64,000 bases of DNA. Origin: Roseovarius tolerans. Its GTDB lineage: Bacteria; Pseudomonadota; Alphaproteobacteria; Rhodobacterales; Rhodobacteraceae. Positions 37,959-46,218 of this stretch are shown one piece after another. The notes under the pieces were generated by a model, which was not told the origin of the DNA, searched no databases, and saw nothing but the letters and a program-made list of their open reading frames with translations. The stretch covers positions 186,001-250,000 of the forward strand of contig NZ_FOBO01000004.1 in assembly GCF_900109855.1 (NCBI RefSeq), written 5' to 3'. Position 1 is the first letter of the stretch. Every line of letters begins with the position of its first letter. Both the position numbers and the translations under genes were made by a program.

Positions 37959-38417
37959 TCAAACCTCGCTCATGAGAATGGCGTTTGGCCACGCGCTCAG
38001 AACCACTACCGAGGGCAGCTCCGACGTTCGTTCGAAATCGATAGACCGACACCTTGGGCCACTAGCGAAGTTGATCGCGCCGGGGATCGTGCCACCCTGA
38101 AACCAGTCGGGCGTCCGGCTGTCCACGACCACTGACCCTGGGTCTTGTAACATCTCCAGAAGCTCAAGCTCCCCGATCGTTGATACGCCCGGGGCCGGGC
38201 TCATCGCCTGGATGCAGAATTCCGGACACTGGCGCGAGGTGCGTGCCCACTGGCCGGTAATCTCGTTAGAAGGATCCTGAACGCGGTCGATCACTTGCGG
38301 GCCACTTTCGGTCTGCACGGTCACTTGAGGCATCGATTTCGTGATCCCCAGTGTAGGGTCAGCCTGCGCCGCACCAGCGATAAGTGCGGCCGAAAAAGCA
38401 GTGGTGAATGTCTTCAT
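37959..38417 (-). CDS. Truncated rhodanese-like periplasmic protein
   Basis: 152 residues. Signal peptide 1 to about 19 (AAQA). The first part of a rhodanese domain is clear (ELLEMLQDPGSVVVDSRTPDW, then QGGTIPGAINF). After that the sequence loses family character and ends without the active-site cysteine loop, about 30-40 residues short. Probably a 3'-truncated, non-catalytic remnant created by rearrangement. Upstream of the RND operon on the same strand. Confidence 0.65.
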   Translation of the reverse strand: MKTFTTAFSAALIAGAAQADPTLGITKSMPQVTVQTESGPQVIDRVQDPSNEITGQWARTSRQCPEFCIQAMSPAPGVSTIGELELLEMLQDPGSVVVDSRTPDWFQGGTIPGAINFASGPRCRSIDFERTSELPSVVVLSAWPNAILMSEV

Positions 38418-38525
38418 TCTTTCCTACAGCCTGGGTGCCCATACAGCGTGCGCGACGCTAGTCGACTATTCGCTAACCCGTTGCACCTCCAACTCACGGC
38501 AAGCACCGTGGCTGTGGGACATGCA

Positions 38526-39272
38526 TCAGAGGATCTGGCTGAGAAACTCCCTGGTGCGGGGGTCCTGCGCGTTCTTGAAGAAGGTCTCCGGCGGGCCGTG
38601 TTCGACAATGATACCGCGATCTGTAAAGTAGATGTGGTCTGCGACCTCTCGGGCAAAGGCCATTTCGTGGGTGACGAGGATACAGGTCATCCCCTCTTCA
38701 GCCAGATCCTTGATGGTCTGCAGGACCTCACCGACGGTCTCGGGATCAAGTGCTGCGGTGACCTCATCGAATAGCATTACGTCAGGCTGCATTGCCAAGG
38801 ATCGTGCGATGGCGACACGTTGCTGCTGCCCTCCGGAGAGTTCACCGGGATACGCACCTTCCTTGCCCTCGAGACGCACCTTTTTCAACAAGGCCCGTGC
38901 GGTCGCTTCAGCCTTTGCCTTGTCCTGTTTCAGCACGCGCACCGGTGCCATCATGACATTTTGCAACGCGGTCTTGTGCGGAAACAGGTTGTATTGCTGA
39001 AACACCATGCCGACTTTCTTGCGCAACTCCAGCTTGTCCAGGTTGGGGTCGTTCACCTCTTGCCCCTCGACGAGGATAGATCCCTGCTGAATGTCGTTGA
39101 GCGCATTGACGCAGCGGATCAGTGTCGATTTGCCGGACCCTGATGGGCCGATGATGCAGATCACATCACCTTTCATCACATCAAGCGATACGCCGTTCAA
39201 AACCTTGAGCGTGCCAAAGGACTTGTGGACGTCCTTCAGTGAGACCATCGGTTCGGCAGGGGTCCAACTCAT
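38526..39272 (-). CDS. Polar amino-acid ABC transporter ATP-binding protein (GlnQ-like)
   Basis: 248 residues. Walker A GPSGSGKST at residues 42-50, family-specific FQQYNLFPHKTALQNV, signature LSGGQQQRVAIAR, Walker B VMLFDEVTAALDPE and switch VTHEMAFA. Last gene of a four-gene importer operon; 9 bases after the permease stop. Confidence 0.93.
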   Translation of the reverse strand: MSWTPAEPMVSLKDVHKSFGTLKVLNGVSLDVMKGDVICIIGPSGSGKSTLIRCVNALNDIQQGSILVEGQEVNDPNLDKLELRKKVGMVFQQYNLFPHKTALQNVMMAPVRVLKQDKAKAEATARALLKKVRLEGKEGAYPGELSGGQQQRVAIARSLAMQPDVMLFDEVTAALDPETVGEVLQTIKDLAEEGMTCILVTHEMAFAREVADHIYFTDRGIIVEHGPPETFFKNAQDPRTREFLSQIL

Positions 39273-39281
39273 TTCATTTCC

Positions 39282-40118
39282 TTAGTTGATGACTGCGAAT
39301 TTGCGTTCCAGCCGAACGGTGAAACGTGCGATGGGATAACAGTAGGCGAAGAACAACAAGAGGACGAACCCGTAGAACGGCGCCAGCAATTCAGGACGAC
39401 CGCCTTCTGCGGCGAGCGCCTGTCCGGTCAGGGTCATGACCTCTGAAACGCCGACGATCGAGGCCAGAACCGTTGCCATAGTCAGAATGGAATAGAGATT
39501 CATCCAGGGCGGCAGCATGCGCTTGACGCATTGCGGCAGGATGATCAGCCATAGGGTTTGCCGCCGCGAATAGGCAAGGCTTTCAGCGGCCTCCCATTGT
39601 CCGCTGGGCAGCGATCTGACGGCCCCGCGCACGATCTCGGAGACGTTCGCCATCACCGGCAGCGACAGGCCAAGAATGGCTTTGAACCAGTCGGGGAACG
39701 GTATCGAAACGCCCAGAAGGTTGATCTCGAACGGTAACAGGAACATCGCGAAGAACAGTAGGACCAGCCAGGGGGCGTTGCGAAAGAACTGTGTGAGGAA
39801 CCAAGAGACGCCGCGTGTCGCCCGTGAGAGCGATATCTGTCCGAGCCCCAGCAACGTGCCGAGCGCCGTTCCGAGGGCCATCGCGAGAAATGAGATGGCG
39901 AGATTGAAGATGAAGCCCTGCAACAACAAGGGCACCCAATCGAGAAGAACAGCAAACGGGGTCAACAGCGGCACGCCTGCCTGAGCAAAGGCAAGTGATG
40001 GTCCGAAAAAGACCAGGAGTGCGATCACCACGATGTGCCAAGGTCGGAACCCCAAGAGCGGTTCCGGCTCGCGCGGTTTGAAAGGCTTCATCACGGGAAG
40101 GTCGGTCTTATAGCTCAT
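39282..40118 (-). CDS. Amino-acid ABC transporter permease
   Basis: 278 residues of the HisM/GltK type. The TM domain contains FLTQFFRNAPWLVLLFF and the EAA loop GQWEAAESLAYSRRQTLWLIILPQ (residues near 180-205). It starts at ATG 40118, sharing one base with the preceding permease stop (TAATG). Forms a heterodimer with that permease. Confidence 0.9.
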   Translation of the reverse strand: MSYKTDLPVMKPFKPREPEPLLGFRPWHIVVIALLVFFGPSLAFAQAGVPLLTPFAVLLDWVPLLLQGFIFNLAISFLAMALGTALGTLLGLGQISLSRATRGVSWFLTQFFRNAPWLVLLFFAMFLLPFEINLLGVSIPFPDWFKAILGLSLPVMANVSEIVRGAVRSLPSGQWEAAESLAYSRRQTLWLIILPQCVKRMLPPWMNLYSILTMATVLASIVGVSEVMTLTGQALAAEGGRPELLAPFYGFVLLLFFAYCYPIARFTVRLERKFAVIN

Positions 40119-40861
40119 TAGCCAAACCCCGGAATTCTCATCGCGCGCTCCCAACGGTTCATGCCGCCCACGAGGATGCCGACCAAGACAAAATACGCCA
40201 GAAGGAGGAAGATCATCATCTCGGTGACGTTCACGTTGTCGGACCATATTTGGTTGGCCTCGTAGAGCATCTCGGGCACGGCAATCGCATAGGCGAGTGT
40301 GGTTGTCTTGACCAGGTTGACGAGGTTGTTGTTGAGCGCCGGCAAAACCACCCTGAACGCCAGAGGCAGCGTCACATCACGGTAGATCTGCAGTCTCGAA
40401 AACCCGAGAGCCTCTGCCGCTTCGACGGTGGATTTCGGCACCGCCTCGATCCCAGAGCGGAATATCTCGACATTGAAGGCCCCGGCGAAGAAGGACAGCG
40501 ATATAGCCGCCCAGGCGAAACTGCCCAGAATCGGCGATTGGCCGCCCCAATCGTTCTCCACCGTTGGCAGCATCGTCCCGATGGCGAAATAAAAGAAATA
40601 TAGCTGAACCAGCGGCGGGGTGTTGCGAAATAGCTGGATATACCCGTTGACGATACGACGGGTCCATTTGAAAGATGACCCTTGCAGCCACGCCCCGACC
40701 ACCCCGATGAGCACTGAAAAGAACAAACAGACTAGCGAAAGCCGGATCGTCGTGAAGAATCCGTCGACCATCCGATTGCGGTCATACGCATCGTAAAGAA
40801 ATGGCAGGTTTATGCCGGTTTCGTCGTAGAGAACACGAAACCATTCAAAGATGACGTCCAT
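40118..40861 (-). CDS. Amino-acid ABC transporter permease
   Basis: 247 residues. Typical IQLFRNTPPLVQLYFFYFA, the EAA loop STVEAAEALGFSRLQIYRDV and NLVKTTTLAYAIAVPEML identify the polar amino-acid permease family. ATG 40861 was chosen over upstream in-frame starts because it begins the cytoplasmic lead-in to the first helix. 59 bases downstream of the binding-protein gene. Confidence 0.9.
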   Translation of the reverse strand: MDVIFEWFRVLYDETGINLPFLYDAYDRNRMVDGFFTTIRLSLVCLFFSVLIGVVGAWLQGSSFKWTRRIVNGYIQLFRNTPPLVQLYFFYFAIGTMLPTVENDWGGQSPILGSFAWAAISLSFFAGAFNVEIFRSGIEAVPKSTVEAAEALGFSRLQIYRDVTLPLAFRVVLPALNNNLVNLVKTTTLAYAIAVPEMLYEANQIWSDNVNVTEMMIFLLLAYFVLVGILVGGMNRWERAMRIPGFG

Positions 40862-40920
40862 GTCGGAGGCGCTCCGGGGCAGAATTGGCTGGCGAAGCAG
40901 AAGGCTTCGCCAGCTGTAGT

Positions 40921-41727
40921 TTACTTGAACTTCGCGTGCATCGCTTCGGCGAACGGCGTGTTGGCCACGCCCCACTCCGTCTCAAGCTCAAGGATACGAC
41001 CGGATTTGTGCCATTCGGTGATCATGTCGCTCATCAGGCTCGCGAACTCATCCTCGCCCAACTGGACGGCAAGCCCCCAGGGCGCGTCGTCGATCGTCTT
41101 GAGCGGCATTTCATAGTCCGACCATTCGGGATCATTTGTTTTTGCGACAATTGCACTGTCATCATAGACAAACGCGGCGCAATTGCCGGCCTTGAGGGCC
41201 GAATAGGCCTCTGCCGTGCCCGTAAAGGCGACGATCTCCGCACCATAGTTCTGCGACGTGGACTTATTGTAGAACGCCCCCTGAATGCCGCAGACAGGCT
41301 TGCCTCGCAGGTCTTCCCATTCTTCCAGGCCGAGGCTCTTGAGCGCCAGGATGTTCGTTCCGGAGGAGTAGTAATTGGGGTCTACGATCTGCACGACCTT
41401 GCGACGATCTTCGGTGTCCGTCATCGTCGCGATCATCAGGTCGATCTTGCCCTGCTCCAGAAATTGCATCCGGTTCGAACTGACGACCGGCACATACTCG
41501 ACCTCGACCCCCAGCTTGTCGGCAACATCCTTGGCAAGATCGGGCTCGATACCGATGATGTTACCGGATGAATCGAGAAAGCCGTAGGGCTTGTAATCGG
41601 CCTTGACGCCCACGACGAGTGTGCCGCGTTCCTTGATGGTGTCGAGCACATCGGCGGAGGCCGCTGTAAGGCCCATGGCCGATAAAACAAGAGCTGACGC
41701 GAGGGTGTTCATGGTTGTCTTAATCAT
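40921..41727 (-). CDS. Amino-acid ABC transporter substrate-binding protein (SBP family 3)
   Basis: 268 residues, periplasmic. Signal peptide to about residue 25 (TAASA), then RGTLVVGVKADYKPYGFLD, GIEPDLAKDVADKLGV and the hallmark QGKIDLMIATMTDTEDRR. Probably binds a polar or acidic amino acid. Start ATG 41727 has AGGGAG at proper spacing. First gene of the importer operon; a long perfect palindrome lies about 90 bases upstream. Confidence 0.92.
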   Translation of the reverse strand: MIKTTMNTLASALVLSAMGLTAASADVLDTIKERGTLVVGVKADYKPYGFLDSSGNIIGIEPDLAKDVADKLGVEVEYVPVVSSNRMQFLEQGKIDLMIATMTDTEDRRKVVQIVDPNYYSSGTNILALKSLGLEEWEDLRGKPVCGIQGAFYNKSTSQNYGAEIVAFTGTAEAYSALKAGNCAAFVYDDSAIVAKTNDPEWSDYEMPLKTIDDAPWGLAVQLGEDEFASLMSDMITEWHKSGRILELETEWGVANTPFAEAMHAKFK

Positions 41728-41813
41728 TTCAATCTCCCTGAGTTTTTTCACCGTTGGTCGGTTGTGGTTCCATCAGTTCGAAACTTAGACACTACTTCAA
41801 CCCTGAATCTGGC

Positions 41814-41840
41814 AAATTCTGACTCTAGATGTCAGAATTT
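41814..41840. promoter_or_regulatory. 10-bp perfect inverted repeat upstream of the amino-acid importer
   Basis: AAATTCTGAC (41814-41823) and GTCAGAATTT (41831-41840) flank a 7-base TCTAGAT centre. Located 87-113 bases upstream of the binding-protein start, in a 298-base gap. The size and symmetry suggest an operator. The TTTT after it also allows a terminator reading on the plus strand, but no plus-strand gene ends here. Confidence 0.55.
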
Positions 41841-42025
41841 TGCTTGGCTGACAGGTTGTGGAGCGTGTTGCGTTAAGCCGTTTCAACAAGGCGATACTTT
41901 GAAGAGATTGTAACAGTAGCAGTCGCTTAAGAGATCGGCTTGGCTTTCAGCCTGTTGTCAGATCAAAGCGAGACCTACTGCCTTTTGTCAGAACGTGAAC
42001 CGCCGACACCGATTGGTGACTTGGC

Positions 42026-43264
42026 CTATCCTCCCAGAGCAGGGCGTGACCAAGGCAATCTAGGTGGGGCCGTTGAGAGGGTCCATGGCGGGTATGCTCC
42101 GGTTGGCGCGCCGTGTCTGGACTCGGCCAGTTGGCTGGCCGTTGGATGGGATGGCGGTGGGATCAACTGAGCCCATTGTGGCCGCACGTGGGATTGGGGC
42201 GACCAGGCGAACGGCGTGTGCCGCTCCCGGTCGTTGGTTGCGACGCCATGGTCAATCAGTGCAGTTCGCTGCCGCGAGAACAGACCATTGCCGATCGCAA
42301 TCGCCAGCACGATCAGCGCAGCGCCCGGTATCAGGCCCGGCCCCGCAGTTTCGCCCAGAAGCACCATCGCAATCAGGATCGCCGCGAGCGGCGAGAAGGA
42401 TGTGGCGAGCGAAAGCTCAGAGGCGCGTGCGTGTTTCAGTGCCATGTTCCAGGCCAACTGGCCCAGCACGATGACCACGCCTGCATAGAGCCAGATCCAC
42501 TGCCACAGCAGCGGTGAAAGAATATCACGAAACACCTGAGGGCCGTAGAGCGCCGACACGAGGACGAAATAGATCGCGGCACCCACGACGGTGCGATAGA
42601 TCGAGAAGATCCCGAGCGGGATATCGCGCAGGCTCACGCGGGTCACCAGCGTCGAGGCGACGTAGGACAGCGTTGCCGCCACGGTGGCCCATTCGCCGGT
42701 GCCAAGCGCGCCGACCCCGCCACCGTCGCGCGATCCGATCATCACAACGGCACCGGTCAGGGCGATCAACCCGGCCGTCATGGTTCGACGGCAGACCCGC
42801 TCATTCAGCACCAGCCAGGCGGCCAAGAGAAACAGCGGCGGCTCGATCCGCGAGACCAGAACCACGTTGGTCACGCTGGTATGGGCCAACGCATAGAAGA
42901 ACAGTCCCGGCGTCAGCGCCGACGACAGGAATGCCGAGAGCGTCAGCATACGCCAGTCGCGGCGGGTCAGTCGCGCGATGTTGGCGCGGGTCCAGTCGCG
43001 CCGGAACAGAAAAACCATCGGAATGACTGAGAGAAGCGAGCCCAGCAACAGCAGGTTCATGTAGGTTATGGCGTTGCGCCCCTGGTCGACCGGGTTGGCC
43101 TCGCCGATGTCGACCAGCAGTGCCACGATGGAATTCGACGCCGCATAGATGAGCACTGCGGTCCAGGCACAGATCAAACCCCAACTCGCCATCGGCAGGC
43201 GGCGGATGGCCAGACAGATGTCTGTTGTTATGGGCCGTCTAAGGCTTATTGCGTTCTGCATCAT
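42026..43264 (-). CDS. EamA/DMT-family transporter with aberrant C-terminal tail
   Basis: 412 residues. About ten membrane segments (residues about 25-330) in the two-repeat EamA layout, typical of metabolite exporters. Family similarity ends near LAIAIGNGLFSRQRTALID; the last 80 or so residues are Pro/Ser/His-rich without membrane character, as if the original 3' end was lost and the frame reads into foreign DNA. Two adjacent ATG codons (43264, 43261) follow a GAGGAG site. May be functional despite the tail. Confidence 0.78.
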   Translation of the reverse strand: MMQNAISLRRPITTDICLAIRRLPMASWGLICAWTAVLIYAASNSIVALLVDIGEANPVDQGRNAITYMNLLLLGSLLSVIPMVFLFRRDWTRANIARLTRRDWRMLTLSAFLSSALTPGLFFYALAHTSVTNVVLVSRIEPPLFLLAAWLVLNERVCRRTMTAGLIALTGAVVMIGSRDGGGVGALGTGEWATVAATLSYVASTLVTRVSLRDIPLGIFSIYRTVVGAAIYFVLVSALYGPQVFRDILSPLLWQWIWLYAGVVIVLGQLAWNMALKHARASELSLATSFSPLAAILIAMVLLGETAGPGLIPGAALIVLAIAIGNGLFSRQRTALIDHGVATNDRERHTPFAWSPQSHVRPQWAQLIPPPSHPTASQLAESRHGAPTGAYPPWTLSTAPPRLPWSRPALGG

Positions 43265-43577
43265 TGCTCCTCAGGCCCGGGATTTCGGGCAGGGTCACAA
43301 CGAAGCACGCAGGACGGACGATGAAAGTTTCAGGCTGGCCACTGAATGCCGCCATCACACCGCGTCTGGATGGTATGAATCCGGAACCTGATTTCCGTGG
43401 AATTCGCGCTTGCTTCGGTAAGGGTGCAATCAGCAAAACGACACATAATCAACACTTGGCGCAGACGTCGAACCGTGGCCTTGTGGATGCATGTCCGGTC
43501 TGAATTCGCGGCATTGTCCTTTGGACAATGCTGTTAGATTGGAGCGCGCTCAGGTCACCCTTGCCTTTGCACACAGA
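43265..43577. other. Intergenic region with a strong inverted repeat
   Basis: No convincing gene in 313 bases. GCATTGTCC (43511-43519) and GGACAATGC (43523-43531) form a perfect 9-bp stem around TTT, 47 bases beyond the deacetylase stop. No T-run follows, so it may be a weak terminator or an operator for the transporter. Confidence 0.5.
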
Positions 43578-44450
43578 TCAAGCGGCGTGTTGACCTATCT
43601 TTTTGTAATGTGCTGCGATCTCGGAGCGCGTTGTGAGCCAGATGGAGTCGTCCTCCTTGCAGAGGCTTGCGATTTCGTCGATGGCCCAGGCGGCAGCGGG
43701 GCGACCGTAGCAATGGCCATGTGCAATGATGTCGAGGATGAGCGTTTCCGCAGACTGCGACCGCAGTCCGGTCAAGGCGTCGTGAAACATCTCGACGAAT
43801 TGCGTCGGGGTGCGGCCGAAACGCATGGCGTGCGGCAGGTCGTTGAACTCGATCGACATCGGAATTGCCAGAATCTCGCCATTCTCGAACCTCTGGAGGT
43901 AGGGAAGGTCGCCATCGAGCACGTCGCCGTGCCAATGATATCCGTGGGCGGCAAGCAGGCTTTGCGTCGCTGTCGATGATGTCACTCTGGGGCTGATCCA
44001 ACCGGTGGGCCTGCGTCCGATTGCGGCTTCGATTGCCGCCGTGCTGCGGATGATCGACCGCTCTGCGTCGTCAGCGGAAAGCGTCGGAAAGATCATGTCC
44101 TGCGCAAGGCCGTGGCCGACGATATCATGACCTCGGGCCGCGTAGGTGCGGAGCTGTTCGGGAAAGGTCTCAGCCACCAGCCCGGAGGTCATCAGCGTGA
44201 CTGGAACCTCGTGGCGTTCGAGAATCGAGACAAGCCGTGGGATGCCGTGAGTGGCGTTGTAGCGCCCGTAGCTGTCGGCATTGGGGTCAAATAGACCGTC
44301 GCCGAGTATGTTGCCCATCGGCCCAACCCCGGATGTCACCCCTGGTGACCACATCTCGTAGGCAAGGTTGAATACCACGGCGATCCGACGGTTGTCGGGC
44401 CAGAAAATATCCGGTGCAAGATGTCGTGTCTCAAATTCGATCTGGGTCAT
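43578..44450 (-). CDS. Polysaccharide deacetylase-family protein (NodB-like fold)
   Basis: 290 residues of the CE4-like fold in the PuuE/allantoinase-like branch. NRRIAVVFNLAYEMWSPG begins the barrel; VPVTLMTSGLVAETFPEQL and HDIVGHGLAQDM follow, where the usual S-H-x-x-x-H metal motif reads GHG, and DVLDGDLPYL and LILDIIAHGHCYGRP come later. It probably hydrolyses a C-N bond in an amide or ureide rather than chitin. ATG 44450 has GAGG close upstream; an alternative start is at 44501. Divergent to a TRAP operon, suggesting a shared substrate. Confidence 0.82.
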   Translation of the reverse strand: MTQIEFETRHLAPDIFWPDNRRIAVVFNLAYEMWSPGVTSGVGPMGNILGDGLFDPNADSYGRYNATHGIPRLVSILERHEVPVTLMTSGLVAETFPEQLRTYAARGHDIVGHGLAQDMIFPTLSADDAERSIIRSTAAIEAAIGRRPTGWISPRVTSSTATQSLLAAHGYHWHGDVLDGDLPYLQRFENGEILAIPMSIEFNDLPHAMRFGRTPTQFVEMFHDALTGLRSQSAETLILDIIAHGHCYGRPAAAWAIDEIASLCKEDDSIWLTTRSEIAAHYKKIGQHAA

Positions 44451-44570
44451 GCACCTCTTCCTTCTTGCACCACTTGCCGGAGCAGATCTGACTTTGTTCA
44501 AGCTTAAGGGGTGACTCTGCCTGAGAAAACTTCATTTCTTTCAGAGCATCCTGCAGGGATTTCAGTTTGG

Positions 44571-44612
44571 AACCTGCATGATGTGCAGGTTACAGTGCGA
44601 CTTATGCACTGT
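44571..44612. promoter_or_regulatory. Two adjacent inverted repeats between deacetylase and TRAP operon
   Basis: AACCTGCA/TGCAGGTT (44571-44578 and 44584-44591, spacer 5) and immediately after it ACAGTGC/GCACTGT (44592-44598 and 44606-44612, spacer 7). Both are perfect. They lie in the 254-base divergent gap about 95-135 bases before the TRAP binding-protein start and 121 bases or more from the deacetylase start. Likely regulator binding sites, perhaps for the LysR protein encoded at the end of the TRAP operon. Confidence 0.55.
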
Positions 44613-44704
44613 TTGCATCGGTTGGGGCGCGTGTAGGCTTCGGGCAGACCTTCGGGACGAGGGAGAGGCCCAGACCCGGACGATCATCAAAGGGAGGAAA
44701 ACCG

Positions 44705-45703
44705 ATGACCATGACTTTCACACGCAGAGCGGTTGGCGCCATGCTCACCAGCATAGCCCTGACCGGTGCCGCGCATGCCGCCGAGATCGAGTTGAAGCTC
44801 GCCTGGCTCACGGCTGACAGCCCGACCGATCCCTATGCGATCACCGCCCATGCCTTCAAGGACGAGCTGGAGGCGGCATTGCCCGGACGGGTCGAGGTGC
44901 AGCTGTTTCCGAACCGACAGCTGGGTGACGACAAGGAGATCCTCGAAGGGCTGCAATTTGGCACCATCGACATGGGGATCATCACCAACGCTGTGGTTGC
45001 CAATCTCGAACCCAGCTACCAGCTTGTCGATCTGCCGTTCCTCTTCGGCAGCGCCGAGCAGGCGCATGCGGTGCTTGACGGAGAGGTGGGGCAACAACTG
45101 GCGACCAACCTGCGTGAGCATGGGGTCGTCTCTCTTGGGGCGGCCGAAGGCGGCTTTCGCAACATGATCAACAACACCCGGCCCGTGCGCACACCCGAGG
45201 ATGTCGAAGGCGTGAAATACCGCACCATGCAGAACCCCGTTTTTATCGAGATGTTCTCTTCGCTCGGTGGCAGCCCGGTGCCGATGGCCTGGGGCGAGGT
45301 ATTCACCGCGATGCAGCAGGGCACCGTTGACGGGCTCGAAATCCCTACTTCGGTGGTGAACTCCAACAACTACGCCGAGGTCACCAAGTATCTCAGTTTC
45401 ACGCGGCACACCTACTCGGCGATCCATCTGCTGGTGTCGGAGCGCAGCTTCGAGAATTTGCCCGAGGATGTGCAACAGGCGGTGATGGAGGCCGGTGAGG
45501 CGGCGATTGCCAAACAACGCGATGCGGTCGCCGCAGCCGAGGCGGACGTCGTCGCGGCGCTGAAAGAGAAGGGCATGGAAATCAACGAGATCGACGATGT
45601 GGGCGCGTTCCGCGCCAAGGTCGGTCCGGTTTACGAGCGCTTCGAGGCGACCATCGGTGAAGAGCTGCTCGACAGTGCGCTGCAAGCCGTGTCGTCGGAC
45701 TGA
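44705..45703 (+). CDS. TRAP transporter substrate-binding protein (DctP), island copy
   Basis: 332 residues. Signal peptide to about residue 25 (GAAHAAE). DctP motifs: VEVQLFPNRQLGDDKEILEGLQFGTIDM, RPVRTPEDVEGVKYRTMQNPVF and FTAMQQGTVDGLEIP (each a continuous family block). The Arg in YRTMQ is the expected carboxylate contact. Ligand unknown. First gene of a TRAP-LysR operon. It has GGGAGGAAAACC just upstream. Confidence 0.92.
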   Translation: MTMTFTRRAVGAMLTSIALTGAAHAAEIELKLAWLTADSPTDPYAITAHAFKDELEAALPGRVEVQLFPNRQLGDDKEILEGLQFGTIDMGIITNAVVANLEPSYQLVDLPFLFGSAEQAHAVLDGEVGQQLATNLREHGVVSLGAAEGGFRNMINNTRPVRTPEDVEGVKYRTMQNPVFIEMFSSLGGSPVPMAWGEVFTAMQQGTVDGLEIPTSVVNSNNYAEVTKYLSFTRHTYSAIHLLVSERSFENLPEDVQQAVMEAGEAAIAKQRDAVAAAEADVVAALKEKGMEINEIDDVGAFRAKVGPVYERFEATIGEELLDSALQAVSSD

Positions 45704-45723
45704 CGGCACCAAAGGAGGCACGC

Positions 45724-46218
45724 GTGCGCAGGATCGCCCTGATCATCGAAACCACGAGCCGCGTGACTTCGCGGCTCGTGGCCAATCTCTGCGTCGGGCT
45801 GATCTTTGTGATGCTGGGCCTTCTCGTGACACAGGTGCTGATGCGCTATTTCCTCGGAGCGCCGCCAAGCTGGACCGAGGAACTGGCGATCATTCTCTTC
45901 GCCTGGCTGGTGCTGCTTTATGCCACCGTCGGATTGCGTGAGGGCTTTCACGTCGCTGTCGAGTCGATCCCGGCGCAGTTTGAGCGGTTGCAGGGATGGG
46001 CCGACCGGCTGGTGGCCGCTCTCGCGATCCTGTTCGGCTGGGTCACGCTCACCGCCGGGATTGCCTATGTCGGGCGCACGGCGGGGCAACTCACCGCCGC
46101 GCTGCAAATTCCCATTGAGGTGCTCTATCTCTGCGTGCCGGTCTGCGGGGCGCTTTTCATCCTGCATGGGCTGGCGCGGCTGGTCACGCCTGCTGACCCC
46201 GAGAAGGCCGCCGCATGA
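45724..46218 (+). CDS. TRAP transporter small permease (DctQ), island copy
   Basis: 164 residues with four membrane segments. The W-T-E-E-L pattern in PPSWTEELAIILFAWLVLLY and GLREGFHVAVE are DctQ hallmarks. Start GTG 45724 with AAAGGAGG upstream. Its stop overlaps the next ATG (ATGA). Confidence 0.9.
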   Translation: MRRIALIIETTSRVTSRLVANLCVGLIFVMLGLLVTQVLMRYFLGAPPSWTEELAIILFAWLVLLYATVGLREGFHVAVESIPAQFERLQGWADRLVAALAILFGWVTLTAGIAYVGRTAGQLTAALQIPIEVLYLCVPVCGALFILHGLARLVTPADPEKAAA

